The notes beneath the pieces are model-generated. The model was not told the origin of the DNA and searched no databases. It was given only the letters and a program-made list of their open reading frames with translations. Both the position numbers and the translations under genes were made by a program. A DNA stretch of 58,576 nucleotides. Origin: CAYPYI01 sp964415085 (GTDB lineage Bacteria; Bacillota; Clostridia; Tissierellales; Tissierellaceae). Location of the stretch: assembly GCA_964415085.1 (NCBI GenBank), contig CAYPYI010000003.1, positions 1 to 58,576 of the forward strand. The letters run 5' to 3'. Shown here in pieces: positions 17,638 through 27,817 of this stretch. The first letter of the stretch is position 1. Each line of letters begins with the position of its first letter.

Positions 17638-18720
17638 ATGAAAAAGAAAGTAGTTTTAGGTATGAGTGGAGGAGTAGACTCATCAGTAGCAGCCTATATT
17701 CTTCAACAACAAGGTTATGAAGTAATAGGTGTGACATTAGTACAAACTCCTCATGATGAGGTGTTTGATGAAGACCAAGGAGGATGTTGTTCTATTTCCT
17801 CTGTTTTTGATGCAAAGAAAGTAGCTAGTGATTTAAATATACCTCATTATGTAATAAACTTTAGAGGGATATTTGAAAGAAAAGTAGTAAATTACTTTAT
17901 AGATGAATATTTAGAAGGTAAAACACCAAATCCATGTTTAATGTGTAATAAATATGTTCGATTTGATAAGTTTTTAGATAAAGCAAAAGAACTTGGAGCT
18001 GATTATTTAGCAACAGGTCATTATGCAAGGGTAGAATATGATGAAAAAACAGGAAGACATTTGTTATTAAAAAGTGAAGATGACAAAAAAGATCAAACAT
18101 ATTTCTTGCACCAAATAAAACAGGAGCAATTATCACAAACCATGTTTCCGTTAGGAGAATATAAAAAAGAAGAAATTAGAGAAATAGCGGAAAAATTAGG
18201 CATGGTGATACACGATAAACCTGACAGTGAAGAGATATGTTTTATACCAGATAATGATCATGGTGGATATATAAAAAGGATGGTTCCAGATAAAGTAGTT
18301 CCAGGTAACTTTATTGACCAAAAGGGCAACATACTAGGACAGCATAAAGGAATAGTATATTATACAGTTGGCCAAAGAAAAGGTTTAGGAGTATCACTAG
18401 GAAGAAGAGTATTTGTTCAATCTATTAACCCTGATACTAATGAAATTGTTTTAGGTGATGATAGAGCTTTATATAAAAATGGTTTAATTGCTAAGGACTT
18501 AAACTTTATATCAATAGACAAACTTGAAGGACCAATGGAGGTTACAACAAAGATTAGACATACGAATAAAGACTCTAAGGCAGTTATATATCCCATTGAT
18601 AATGATAGAGTAAAAGTAGAGTTTGAAACACCTCAAAGAGCAATTGCTAAGGGGCAAGGAGTCATTTTTTATGATGGAGATGTAGTAGTAGGTGGAGGAA
18701 TTATAGAAGAAAGTCTATAA
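17638..18720 (+). CDS. mnmA: tRNA-specific 2-thiouridylase
   Basis: Thiolates the wobble uridine (U34) of Lys, Glu and Gln tRNAs. The PP-loop motif GMSGGVDSS is near the N-terminus. The two catalytic cysteines are in NPCLMCN and SEEICFIP. GHYARV is also conserved. ATG 17638 follows GGAAGG; an in-frame ATG at 17590 would overlap degV and adds unconserved residues. The 360 aa match the family. Confidence 0.95.
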   Translation: MKKKVVLGMSGGVDSSVAAYILQQQGYEVIGVTLVQTPHDEVFDEDQGGCCSISSVFDAKKVASDLNIPHYVINFRGIFERKVVNYFIDEYLEGKTPNPCLMCNKYVRFDKFLDKAKELGADYLATGHYARVEYDEKTGRHLLLKSEDDKKDQTYFLHQIKQEQLSQTMFPLGEYKKEEIREIAEKLGMVIHDKPDSEEICFIPDNDHGGYIKRMVPDKVVPGNFIDQKGNILGQHKGIVYYTVGQRKGLGVSLGRRVFVQSINPDTNEIVLGDDRALYKNGLIAKDLNFISIDKLEGPMEVTTKIRHTNKDSKAVIYPIDNDRVKVEFETPQRAIAKGQGVIFYDGDVVVGGGIIEESL

Positions 18721-18745
18721 TGCCGAAGATTATGCCTTTATGTCT

Positions 18746-18774
18746 TTGTACTTTATAATATAATATGGTATAAT
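18746..18774 (+). promoter_or_regulatory. Promoter for tig-clpP-clpX
   Basis: TTGTAC (18746-18751), 17-nt spacer, TATAAT (18769-18774), 80 nt before tig. Confidence 0.65.
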
Positions 18775-18853
18775 AGGTTGATATGAATGAAGCTAGGTAA
18801 GCTAAGAAAGAAATAAATATAATTTTATAATAAATTTAGGAGGATATTACAAA

Positions 18854-20140
18854 ATGAAAGCAGTTTTCGAGAAAAGAGAAAATAATACAGTATCATTTAA
18901 TTTTGAAATTGAAGCAAAGGAATTTAATCAAGGTTTAAATAAGGCTTATAATGAAAATAAACATTATTTCCAAATTCCAGGATTTAGAAAAGGTAAAGCA
19001 CCAAGACAAATAATTGAATTAACTTATGGAAATGAAGTATTCTTTGAAGATGCTGTGAATGCTATATTACCAGAAAAATATGAAGCAGCAGTTAAAGAAT
19101 TAGAATTAGAACCAGTAGACCAACCAAATATAGATATAGATGAAATAGTAAAAGGAGAACCAATTTTAGTTAAAGTTACAGTAGACGTTAAACCAGAAGT
19201 TAAATTAGGTGAATATAAAGGTTTAGTAGTTGAAGAAACAGAATTAGAAGTAACTGAAGAAATGGTTAACTTTGAAATAGACCAAGTAAGAGAACAAAAC
19301 GCTAGATTAGTAGATAAAGGTGAAGAAGCAATAGAAGAAGGCGATATTGCTAATATAGACTATAAAGGTTTTGTTGATGAAGTAGCTTTTGAAGGTGGAG
19401 AAGATCAAGGTCATGATTTAGAAATAGGAAGTAATTCTTTCATACCAGGATTTGAAGAACAATTAGTTGGTAAAAAAGCTGGAGAAGAAGTAGAAGTAAA
19501 GGTAACTTTCCCAGAAGAATATCATGCTGAAGATTTAGCTGGAAAAGAAGCTAAATTTGAAGTTAAAATAAATAATGTTAGAGTTAAAGAATTACCAGAA
19601 TTAGATGATGATTTTGCTATAGATGTAAGTGAGTTTGATACATTAGAAGAATATAAAAATGATATTAAAGCAAAATTAGAAGAAGAATTAAAAAATAATG
19701 CTCAAGTTGAAAAAGAAAACTCTTTAGTTCAAATGGCAGTTGAAAATGCTGAAATGGATTTACCAAGAGGAATGATTGAGCATGAAATTGATAAAGAATT
19801 AGGGGAACTTGATTATAGATTAAGAAGCCAAGGATTAGATTTAGAAACATATATAAATCTAACAGGTGGAGATATACAAGCTCTTAAAGATCAAATAGAA
19901 CCAATGGCTACTGAAAGAGTTAAAGCTAACTTAGTATTAGAAGCAATAGCTGAAGAAGAAAAAATTGAAGTAACAGATGAAGATATAGATAATGAATTAA
20001 GAAAAATGGCTGCAGATTTCAAAGCAGAAGATGTTGAAGAATTCATTCAAGATATGAAGAAACAAGGAGATTTAGTATTACTAAAAACTAGTATAGCTAA
20101 TACAAAAGTAGTAGAGCTTTTAGTAGAAAATGCAAAGTAA
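18854..20140 (+). CDS. tig: Trigger factor
   Basis: Ribosome-associated chaperone and prolyl isomerase. The ribosome-docking loop is GFRKGKAPRQ (about 44-53). An FKBP-type domain (about 165-245) and a long helical C-terminal domain follow. The 428 aa are normal. TAGGAGG lies before the ATG. It heads the tig-clpP-clpX cluster, the common bacterial order that links folding and degradation. Confidence 0.96.
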   Translation: MKAVFEKRENNTVSFNFEIEAKEFNQGLNKAYNENKHYFQIPGFRKGKAPRQIIELTYGNEVFFEDAVNAILPEKYEAAVKELELEPVDQPNIDIDEIVKGEPILVKVTVDVKPEVKLGEYKGLVVEETELEVTEEMVNFEIDQVREQNARLVDKGEEAIEEGDIANIDYKGFVDEVAFEGGEDQGHDLEIGSNSFIPGFEEQLVGKKAGEEVEVKVTFPEEYHAEDLAGKEAKFEVKINNVRVKELPELDDDFAIDVSEFDTLEEYKNDIKAKLEEELKNNAQVEKENSLVQMAVENAEMDLPRGMIEHEIDKELGELDYRLRSQGLDLETYINLTGGDIQALKDQIEPMATERVKANLVLEAIAEEEKIEVTDEDIDNELRKMAADFKAEDVEEFIQDMKKQGDLVLLKTSIANTKVVELLVENAK

Positions 20141-20169
20141 TTATTACTAATAATTAGGAGGAGATAATT

Positions 20170-20754
20170 ATGGCGTTAGTACCAATAGTAGTTGAACAAA
20201 CTAGTAGAGGAGAAAGATCATATGACATCTATTCTAGACTATTAAAAGATAGAATTATTATCTTAGGTTCAGAAGTAACAGATGATATTGCAAATATTGT
20301 TGTTGCACAACTTTTACACTTAGAAGCAGAAGATCCAAATAAGGATATTCAAATGTATATAAACAGTCCAGGTGGATCTGTAAGTGCAGGATTTGCGATA
20401 TATGATACTATGCAATATATAAAGCCAGATGTTTCAACTATATGTATAGGAAGGGCTGCAAGTATGGGAGCTTTCTTATTAGCAGCAGGAACAAAAGGAA
20501 AAAGACTTTCTCTTCCAAATTCAGATATTATGATTCACCAACCATTAGGTGGTGCTCAAGGACAAGCTGAAGATATAAAAATCCAAGCTTTAAAAATTCT
20601 TGAAGTTAGAGAACGTATAAATAAAATCTTAAGCGAAAGAACTGGCCAAGATTTAGCTAGAATAGAAAGAGATACAGATCGAGACTTCTATATGAGTGCA
20701 GCAGAAGCTGTTGAATATGGACTAATCGATAGAGTTATTGAACCTAGAAAATAG
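20170..20754 (+). CDS. clpP: ATP-dependent Clp protease proteolytic subunit
   Basis: Serine protease barrel that works with ClpX. The catalytic triad is visible as S98 (AASMGAF), H123 (MIHQPLGG) and D172. The 194 aa match the family. GGAGGAG precedes the ATG. It lies 29 nt after tig and 15 nt before clpX. Confidence 0.97.
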   Translation: MALVPIVVEQTSRGERSYDIYSRLLKDRIIILGSEVTDDIANIVVAQLLHLEAEDPNKDIQMYINSPGGSVSAGFAIYDTMQYIKPDVSTICIGRAASMGAFLLAAGTKGKRLSLPNSDIMIHQPLGGAQGQAEDIKIQALKILEVRERINKILSERTGQDLARIERDTDRDFYMSAAEAVEYGLIDRVIEPRK

Positions 20755-20769
20755 GAAAGAGGTGTTCAA

Positions 20770-22044
20770 ATGACTATGGATCATGAAGGACAATTAAGAT
20801 GTTCTTTTTGTGGAAAATCACAAACTGAAGTACAAAGACTAATCGCTGGACCAAATGTTTATATTTGTAATGAATGTATTCATTTATGTCAAGATATAAT
20901 AGATGATGAGTTTATGGAAGAATTTGAATATAATTTTGATGAATTACCTAAACCAGAGGAAATTAAAGGTGAGTTAGATAATTATATTATTCAACAAGAA
21001 CAAGCTAAAAAAACATTAGCTGTTGCTGTTTATAATCATTATAAAAGAATTAATGATATAACTGTAGATGAAGAAGATGTTGAACTTGAAAAAAGTAATA
21101 TTGTATTAATAGGACCTACTGGATCTGGTAAAACACTTTTAGCTAAAACTTTAGCAAAAGTACTAAATGTTCCATTTGCAATAGCAGATGCGACATCATT
21201 AACAGAAGCAGGATATGTAGGTGAAGATGTTGAAAATATATTATTAAAATTAATTCAAGCAGCTGATTATGATATAGAAAGAGCAGAAAAAGGTATAATA
21301 TATATAGATGAGATTGATAAGATTACTAGAAAATCTGAAAATCCTTCTATTACAAGAGATGTAAGTGGTGAAGGTGTTCAACAGGCACTTTTAAAAATGC
21401 TTGAAGGAACAGTAGCAAGTGTCCCACCACAAGGTGGAAGAAAACATCCTCATCAGGAATTTATACAAATCGATACGACTAATATATTATTCATCGTAGG
21501 TGGTGCTTTTGTTGGCTTAACTGATATTATTGAGAAAAGAATAGGTGAAAACTCTATTGGTTTCGAAGCTAAAGTTGAGTCTGAAAAAGATAAAAGTGTT
21601 GGTCAAGTATTGAAAAAATTACAACCAGAAGACTTACTAAAATATGGTTTAATTCCAGAGTTTGTAGGTAGATTACCTATAATAGTAACTTTAGAAGAAC
21701 TAGATGAAAAAGCCTTAGTTCAAATATTAACTAAACCAAAAAATGCGTTGGTTAAACAATATAAAAAATTATTGAAAATGGAAGATATTGAGTTAGAATT
21801 TGATGAGGATGCTTTAGAACTAATAGCAAAAGAAGCTATTAGAAGAAAAACAGGAGCTAGAGGTCTTAGAGGAGTAATTGAAGAAATTATGCTTGATATG
21901 ATGTATGAAGCGCCTTCAAGAAATGATATAGCAAAAATAATCATTGATGAAGATGTAATTAAAAGCAAAGAGAAACCTAAATTAGAATTAAAAACAGTAG
22001 ATGATAATATAGATGGTTCAAAAGAAACTGAATCAGTATCATAA
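20770..22044 (+). CDS. clpX: ATP-dependent Clp protease ATP-binding subunit ClpX
   Basis: AAA+ unfoldase that feeds substrates to ClpP. The N-terminal zinc-binding domain has CSFCGKSQ and CNECIHLC. Walker A is GPTGSGKT, Walker B is IIYIDEIDKI. The sensor and GFGA-like pore loops are in the usual places. The 424 aa match the family. An alternative ATG six bases downstream would lose only two residues. Confidence 0.97.
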   Translation: MTMDHEGQLRCSFCGKSQTEVQRLIAGPNVYICNECIHLCQDIIDDEFMEEFEYNFDELPKPEEIKGELDNYIIQQEQAKKTLAVAVYNHYKRINDITVDEEDVELEKSNIVLIGPTGSGKTLLAKTLAKVLNVPFAIADATSLTEAGYVGEDVENILLKLIQAADYDIERAEKGIIYIDEIDKITRKSENPSITRDVSGEGVQQALLKMLEGTVASVPPQGGRKHPHQEFIQIDTTNILFIVGGAFVGLTDIIEKRIGENSIGFEAKVESEKDKSVGQVLKKLQPEDLLKYGLIPEFVGRLPIIVTLEELDEKALVQILTKPKNALVKQYKKLLKMEDIELEFDEDALELIAKEAIRRKTGARGLRGVIEEIMLDMMYEAPSRNDIAKIIIDEDVIKSKEKPKLELKTVDDNIDGSKETESVS

Positions 22045-22072
22045 AGGCTCACTTTAGTGAGCCTTTAGTTTT
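22043..22072 (+). terminator. Terminator between clpX and lon
   Basis: AAAGGCTCACT (22043-22053) and AGTGAGCCTTT (22056-22066) form a perfect 11-bp stem with a TT loop, then AGTTTTT. The left arm overlaps the clpX stop. lon begins only 20 nt later with no obvious promoter, so read-through is likely. Confidence 0.75.
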
Positions 22073-22091
22073 AAAGCCAGGGAGGTAAAAA

Positions 22092-24452
22092 ATGGTTAAA
22101 GAAAAAGAAATTAATACTAGTTTAACTTTACCAATAATACCATTAAGAGGAATTACAGTATTCCCACACATGGTAACACATTTTGATGTTGGAAGAGATA
22201 AATCAGTTGAAGCAGTTGAAGAAGCGATGTTAAGTGATTCTTTATTATTTTTAGCAGCTCAAAAAGATGCTACCATTGGAGAACCTGAATATGATGACTT
22301 TTATCACATTGGAACTATATCAAAAATTAAGCAAGTATTAAGGCTTCCAGGGGGAACTATCAGAGTTTTGGTTGAAGGAGTTAATAGAGGTATTATTACA
22401 GAGTTTCTAGACAACCAAAAGTATATTGAAGGTGTTATAGTTGAAGATAAAGAAGAAGCTGAATATATAGAAATTAATGATCAAATAGAAGCAATGAAAA
22501 GACTAATTATAGATGGTTTAAGAGAATATTCAAGGTTAAGTCCAAAGATTTCTGATAATGTTGTAATGACAGTTGAAGAGATAGAACAACCGGGTAAGCT
22601 AGCAGATATAGTAGCATCATATTTAGCATTAGATGTCAAAGAAAGTCAAAAGATATTAGAGAAATATGAGCCTTACGAAAGATTGGAACAACTATATCAA
22701 ACAATAGATAGAGAACTTGAACTATTAAGAATAGAAGAAGAGTTAGATAAAAAAATCAGAAGTAAAATGGGAAAAGTTCAAAAAGAATATTATTTAAGAG
22801 AAAAGCTAAGAGCTATACAGGAAGAATTAGATGAAGAAGATGAAATTTCTGAAGATAGCAAAGGCTATGAAGAAAAGATTAAAGAAATAGGATTTGATGA
22901 AAATATAGAGAAAAAACTTCTTAAAGAGGTAGATAGGTTTAAAACTATATCTCCCCATTCACAGGAAAGTGGTGTAATCCAAACTTATTTAGATTGGATA
23001 GTTGACTTACCATGGAATAAAGAAAGTGATGAAATATTAGATATAAAAAAATCTAGAGAAATATTAGATAAAGATCACTATGGTTTAAAAGATGTAAAAG
23101 AAAGAATATTAGAGTTCTTAGCGGTAAGACAATTTACTGACTCAATTAAAGGACCTATATTATGTCTAGTTGGGCCACCAGGAGTTGGTAAAACATCAAT
23201 AGCTAGAAGTGTTGCTGATTCAATGAATCGTGAATTTGTAAGGATGAGTTTAGGCGGAGTTAGAGATGAAGCTGAAATAAGAGGGCATAGAAGAACATAT
23301 GTAGGTAGTATGCCAGGTAGAATCATAAATTCAATAAAAGAAGCTGACACTAAAAATCCAGTATTTTTATTAGATGAAATAGATAAAATAGGATCAGATT
23401 TTAGAGGAGATCCTGCAAGTGCGTTGTTAGAAGTGCTGGATCCTGAACAAAATGCAACTTTTAAAGATCATTATCTAGATGTTCCTTTTGATTTATCAAA
23501 AGTAATGTTTATAACAACAGCCAATAGTTTAAGCACGATACCTAGACCACTTTTAGATAGAATGGAAGTAATTGAAATAAATAGCTATATAGAAGATGAA
23601 AAAATAGAAATAGCTAAGAGATATTTAATCCCAAAACAGATGAAAGAACATGGTTTAGAAGATAATCAGCTTAAAATTTCTGACAAAGCGGTTGTAAAAG
23701 TTATTAGAAATTATACTAGAGAAGCTGGGGTTAGAAATTTAGAAAGACAAATAGCGAATATATGTAGAAAAGCTGTTAAGAAAATGGTAGAAGAAAAGAA
23801 AGATATTGTCAGGGTTAACATTTCTAATCTAGAGAATTATTTAGGGGTAGAAGCATATATTCAAGATACTCTAAATGAAGAAAATCAAGTTGGACTAGTA
23901 ACGGGACTTGCGTGGACACAAGTTGGAGGAGAAACTTTATCTATAGAAGTAAATATAGTTGAAGGATCAGGAAAAGTTCAATTAACGGGTAAACTTGGTG
24001 ATGTAATGAAAGAATCGGCAATGGCTGGAATAAGCTATATTAGAAGTAATTATGAAAGGTTTAATATAGAAAAAGACTTTTATGAAACTAAAGATATTCA
24101 CATACACGTTCCAGAAGGAGCTGTACCAAAAGATGGGCCATCAGCAGGAATAACTATAGCTACAGCTGTTATATCAGCTTTAACGAACACTCCGGTGCAC
24201 CACAACCTAGCTATGACAGGGGAGGTTACATTAAGAGGTAGAGTTCTTCCGATTGGTGGAGTAAAAGAAAAAACTGTGGCTGCAAATAGGTTAGGAATAA
24301 AGAAAGTTTTACTTCCAATAGATAATAAAAAAGAGCTAGAGGAAGTTCCAGATAAAGTAAAATCAGAAATAGAGTTTGTTTTAGTTAGTAATATGGATGA
24401 GGTATTAGAACATGCTTTAGTAAAGGATAATGATAAAAATGAAAATAACTAA
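22092..24452 (+). CDS. lon: ATP-dependent protease La
   Basis: LonA-type protease that degrades misfolded and regulatory proteins. An N-terminal substrate-recognition domain and helical linker precede Walker A GPPGVGKTS and Walker B VFLLDEIDKI. The protease domain holds the catalytic serine in KDGPSAGITIA and lysine in GGVKEKTVAA. The 786 aa fit LonA and exclude the shorter LonB. AGGGAGG precedes the ATG. It overlaps engB slightly. Confidence 0.97.
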   Translation: MVKEKEINTSLTLPIIPLRGITVFPHMVTHFDVGRDKSVEAVEEAMLSDSLLFLAAQKDATIGEPEYDDFYHIGTISKIKQVLRLPGGTIRVLVEGVNRGIITEFLDNQKYIEGVIVEDKEEAEYIEINDQIEAMKRLIIDGLREYSRLSPKISDNVVMTVEEIEQPGKLADIVASYLALDVKESQKILEKYEPYERLEQLYQTIDRELELLRIEEELDKKIRSKMGKVQKEYYLREKLRAIQEELDEEDEISEDSKGYEEKIKEIGFDENIEKKLLKEVDRFKTISPHSQESGVIQTYLDWIVDLPWNKESDEILDIKKSREILDKDHYGLKDVKERILEFLAVRQFTDSIKGPILCLVGPPGVGKTSIARSVADSMNREFVRMSLGGVRDEAEIRGHRRTYVGSMPGRIINSIKEADTKNPVFLLDEIDKIGSDFRGDPASALLEVLDPEQNATFKDHYLDVPFDLSKVMFITTANSLSTIPRPLLDRMEVIEINSYIEDEKIEIAKRYLIPKQMKEHGLEDNQLKISDKAVVKVIRNYTREAGVRNLERQIANICRKAVKKMVEEKKDIVRVNISNLENYLGVEAYIQDTLNEENQVGLVTGLAWTQVGGETLSIEVNIVEGSGKVQLTGKLGDVMKESAMAGISYIRSNYERFNIEKDFYETKDIHIHVPEGAVPKDGPSAGITIATAVISALTNTPVHHNLAMTGEVTLRGRVLPIGGVKEKTVAANRLGIKKVLLPIDNKKELEEVPDKVKSEIEFVLVSNMDEVLEHALVKDNDKNENN

Positions 24453-25026
24453 ATCAGAATTAGAATGTATTGCAGTAAGTAAAGATTATTACCCAGAAGA
24501 AGATTCTAAGGAAATTGCTTTTGTAGGTAGATCAAATGTAGGAAAATCTTCATTTATTAATTCACTAATAAATAGAAAAAACTTAGCTAGAACTAGTAGT
24601 AAGCCAGGAAAAACAAGAACTATTAACTTTTATAGAATAAATGATTTATTTAGGTTTGTAGACTTACCAGGATATGGTTATGCAAAAGTATCTAAAAGTG
24701 AAAAAGAAAAATGGGGACATATAATTACTGAATATTTAGAAGAAAGAAAAAATCTAAAGGAAGTTATATTGATTGTAGACTTTAGACATGAACCAACAAA
24801 TGATGATTTAGCTATGTATGAATGGATAAAACATTATGGATATACAGGAATTGTAATTGGAACAAAGGCTGATAAAATATCTAAAGGCCAATGGCAAAAG
24901 CATGAAAAAATAATTAGACAAAAATTACAAATGACCAAAGAATGTATCTTTATACCTTACTCATCAGAAAAAGGATATAATAAGGATAAAGTTTATGAGT
25001 TATTTGAAGAAATTTTAGAAAATTAA
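24439..25026 (+). CDS. engB: Ribosome biogenesis GTPase EngB/YsxC
   Basis: Small GTPase needed for 50S ribosome assembly. G1 is GRSNVGKSS, G3 is DLPGYG and G4 is TKAD, with LARTSSKPGKTRTINFY between. ATG 24439 gives MKITKSELE, the conserved family start; an in-frame ATG at 24430 adds three residues. It overlaps the end of lon by 14 nt; lon-engB is a common pair. Confidence 0.94.
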   Translation: MKITKSELECIAVSKDYYPEEDSKEIAFVGRSNVGKSSFINSLINRKNLARTSSKPGKTRTINFYRINDLFRFVDLPGYGYAKVSKSEKEKWGHIITEYLEERKNLKEVILIVDFRHEPTNDDLAMYEWIKHYGYTGIVIGTKADKISKGQWQKHEKIIRQKLQMTKECIFIPYSSEKGYNKDKVYELFEEILEN

Positions 25027-25052
25027 GGATGCAAGAGTAGCATCCTTTTTTT
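25025..25052 (+). terminator. Terminator after engB
   Basis: GGATGC (25027-25032), 7-nt loop, GCATCC (25040-25045), then seven T's. The engB stop codon overlaps the left side. Confidence 0.85.
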
Positions 25053-25056
25053 GCAT

Positions 25057-25103
25057 AAAAAATGCACTACAAAAATTATTTCTAACTTTTGAAGTGCACT
25101 TCA
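25057..25103 (-). terminator. Terminator of the rubredoxin gene
   Basis: Read on the minus strand, TGCACTTCAAAAGTTA pairs with TAATTTTTGTAGTGCA with two mismatches around a GAAA loop, followed by TTTTTT. It lies just past the rubredoxin stop and back to back with the engB terminator. Confidence 0.75.
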
Positions 25104-25115
25104 ATTACTAATTAA

Positions 25116-25274
25116 TTATTCTTTTGAGAATAAGTCTTTTGTAGCTCCACAAATTGGGCAAACCCAATCTTCTGGTAGATCTTCAAATGCTACACCTGGC
25201 TCAATTCCTCCATCTGGATCTCCTTCAGCAGGATCATATACCCAACCACATGGTTCACATACCCATCTTTCCAT
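25116..25274 (-). CDS. rd: Rubredoxin
   Basis: 52-aa electron carrier with one iron held by four cysteines: VCEPCGWVYDP near the start and VCPICGATKD near the end, with EDLPEDWVCP between. This is the complete standard rubredoxin length and pattern. AAAGGAG lies about 8 nt upstream of its ATG on the minus strand. It is transcribed alone, convergent with engB. It is a plausible electron donor for the rubrerythrin at 9261, though they are not linked. Confidence 0.95.
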   Translation of the reverse strand: MERWVCEPCGWVYDPAEGDPDGGIEPGVAFEDLPEDWVCPICGATKDLFSKE

Positions 25275-25485
25275 AGTCAAATCTCTCCTTTCATTAATGC
25301 TCTTAGTACTATTGTACCCTGATAATATAACATATAAACATAAAAACTTAAAGTTAAAAAAATAAAAAAATATTTTTTTATTTTATAAATAAATATGTTA
25401 TATAATATATTTTATGGGTATATTTTTACTGATAGTAAGGGTAAGAGAATAGGGTATGATAATATAGTATTAGGGTGTGATTTAA

Positions 25486-25872
25486 ATGAGATTCACATAT
25501 TGTGGGTCGGTTTATAGTAATATTGATTTGGTAAAAGGTTTTGTTGATCAATTACTAACAAGACTATCAGAGATTATAACTGATGAAAATACTCTTTTTG
25601 ATGTAAGATTAATACTGAATGAACTTATAATAAATGGCGTATTTCATGGTAATAACTGTGATGAGTTTAAGTGTGTTAAAATAGATTTAAGTATAATAAA
25701 AAATAGGATTAGAATAGAAGTTGTTGACGAAGGCGACGGAATAAAGTATGATATAGATTCATACAATCCCACAAGCTTAAAACCAAGCGGAAGAGGGCTT
25801 GTAATTGTTAACGGTTTATCAGATGAACTTATTGTTGAAAATAATAAAGTCATAGCTATAAAGAATATATAG
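25486..25872 (+). CDS. Anti-sigma-factor-type ATP-binding protein
   Basis: 128-aa stand-alone HATPase domain of the RsbW/SpoIIAB serine-kinase type. The N-box is LILNELIINGVFHG, the G1 box VVDEGDGI and the G2 box GRGLVIV. Known members are protein kinases that bind and inhibit a sigma factor or phosphorylate an anti-sigma antagonist. No sigma factor or antagonist is adjacent, so the partner is unknown. It has its own terminator and lies between rubredoxin and typA. Confidence 0.8.
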   Translation: MRFTYCGSVYSNIDLVKGFVDQLLTRLSEIITDENTLFDVRLILNELIINGVFHGNNCDEFKCVKIDLSIIKNRIRIEVVDEGDGIKYDIDSYNPTSLKPSGRGLVIVNGLSDELIVENNKVIAIKNI

Positions 25873-25885
25873 TAATTGGTAAATA

Positions 25886-25913
25886 AAATAGTAACAAAAG
25901 TTACTATTTTTTT
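25886..25913 (+). terminator. Terminator after the ATP-binding protein
   Basis: AAATAGTAAC (25886-25895), AAAA loop, GTTACTATTT (25900-25909), then T's. Perfect 10-bp stem. Confidence 0.85.
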
Positions 25914-25984
25914 ATGCAAACTACTCATTTATATTATATTGTGTTAGAATATTAAATAGTGGTTTAAAGAAAGGATCTGTAAAA

Positions 25985-27781
25985 ATGAAAAGAGAAAATA
26001 TTAGAAACATAGCAATAATTGCCCATGTTGATCATGGTAAAACAACATTAGTAAATAGTTTACTAAAAGATTCAGGAGTATTTAGAGAAAATCAAGTAGT
26101 TAGTGATAGGGTAATGGACTCTGGAGATATAGAAAAAGAAAGAGGAATTACAATATTATCTAAAAATACTGCAGTAGATTATAATGGAATGAAGATAAAT
26201 ATAATTGATACTCCAGGACATGCTGACTTTGGTGGAGAAGTAGAACGTGTATTAAATATGGTTGATGGTGTAGTTTTAATAGTAGATGCTTATGAAGGGC
26301 CTATGCCACAAACTAAGTTTGTATTAAGAAAAGCACTAGATTTAGATTTACCAGTAGTGGTATGTTTAAATAAAATAGATAGAAGTGAAGCTAGACCAGA
26401 AGCTGTAATGGATGAAGTATTAGATCTATTTATAGAGTTAGATGCATCTGATAAGCAACTTGAAGCACCTTTTGTATTTGCTTCAGCTAAAGATGGTAAA
26501 GCAAGTCTTGACTATAATAATCTTAAAGATAACATGGATGATTTATTTGATTCAATAATTGAAAATATACCAGCTCCAGAAGGAGATATGGATGGTGATT
26601 TACAACTTTTAATATCTACAATAGATTATAATGAATTTATAGGTAGAATAGGAATAGGTAAAGTTATAAGAGGTCAAATAAAAGAAGGCATGGATGCTGT
26701 AATAGTTAATAAGTTAGATGATACTAAACATAAGAAATTTAGGATTGCTACGATATACGAATTTGAAGGACTTGATAGAAAAGAAGTTGAAGAAGCTAAA
26801 ATGGGTAGTATTATAGCAATATCAGGAATTGAAGATATAAGTATAGGTGATACGATATGTAGTATTAATAACCCTGAGGCACTTCCATTTAAAGAAGTAT
26901 CTCAACCAACACTATCTATGACTTTTGCAGTAAATGATAGCCCTTTTGCAGGACAAGAAGGTGACTTTGTTACTAGTAGACAATTAAAAAATAGATTAGA
27001 TAAAGAATTATTAACTGACGTAAGTTTAAAAGTTGAGCCAACAGATACAACAGATGCATTTAAAGTATCAGGTAGAGGAGAACTTCACTTATCAGTATTA
27101 ATAGAAACTATGAGAAGAGAAGGATATGAATTTCAAGTATCTAAACCTGAAGTATTATTCAAATACGAAAATGATAAAAAATTAGAACCTATGGAACTTG
27201 TTACAATAGATTTATCTAGTGAATTTGCAGGAGTAGTAATTGAAAAATTAGGACGTAGAAAAGGTGAACTAGTATCTATGAGTGATTCTGATGGTGGATA
27301 TACAAGATTAGAATTCTCAATTCCAGCTAGAGGTTTGATAGGATATAGACAGGAGTTTATGACAGACACTAAAGGTAGTGGGGTTATGAACAGTATATTT
27401 GATGGATATAAACCTTTCAAAGGAGAAATACCTAAGAGAAAATCAGGATCAATAATTGTTTTTGAAACTGGTGAGGCAACTCCATATGGCTTATTCCAAG
27501 CTCAAGAAAGAGGAGAACTTTTTGTAGAAGCAGGTAAGAAAGTGTATCAAGGTATGGTAGTTGGAGCTAATCCAAAAGGATTAGATATTGAGGTTCATGT
27601 TTGTAGAAAGAAAAAACAAACTAACGTAAGAGCGTCAGGCTCAGATGATGCCTTAAAACTATCACCAATAAGAAAAATGTCTTTAGAGGAAGCTTTAGAA
27701 TTTATCGGAGATGACGAGCTAATAGAAATTACACCTAAAAATATTAGAATTAGAAAAAGAATATTAGATTCTAATAAGTGA
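25985..27781 (+). CDS. typA: Ribosome-associated GTPase TypA/BipA
   Basis: Translational GTPase of the elongation-factor family involved in ribosome assembly and stress adaptation. G1 is AHVDHGKT, G2 region RGITI, G3 DTPGHAD, G4 NKID. The BipA-specific C-terminal domain ends with the basic RIRKRILDSNK. The 598 aa match the family. AAAGGAT lies before the ATG. Confidence 0.95.
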   Translation: MKRENIRNIAIIAHVDHGKTTLVNSLLKDSGVFRENQVVSDRVMDSGDIEKERGITILSKNTAVDYNGMKINIIDTPGHADFGGEVERVLNMVDGVVLIVDAYEGPMPQTKFVLRKALDLDLPVVVCLNKIDRSEARPEAVMDEVLDLFIELDASDKQLEAPFVFASAKDGKASLDYNNLKDNMDDLFDSIIENIPAPEGDMDGDLQLLISTIDYNEFIGRIGIGKVIRGQIKEGMDAVIVNKLDDTKHKKFRIATIYEFEGLDRKEVEEAKMGSIIAISGIEDISIGDTICSINNPEALPFKEVSQPTLSMTFAVNDSPFAGQEGDFVTSRQLKNRLDKELLTDVSLKVEPTDTTDAFKVSGRGELHLSVLIETMRREGYEFQVSKPEVLFKYENDKKLEPMELVTIDLSSEFAGVVIEKLGRRKGELVSMSDSDGGYTRLEFSIPARGLIGYRQEFMTDTKGSGVMNSIFDGYKPFKGEIPKRKSGSIIVFETGEATPYGLFQAQERGELFVEAGKKVYQGMVVGANPKGLDIEVHVCRKKKQTNVRASGSDDALKLSPIRKMSLEEALEFIGDDELIEITPKNIRIRKRILDSNK

Positions 27782-27817
27782 TACAAAGCAAAAAAATAAT
27801 TACTTTGGGGTGATAAT

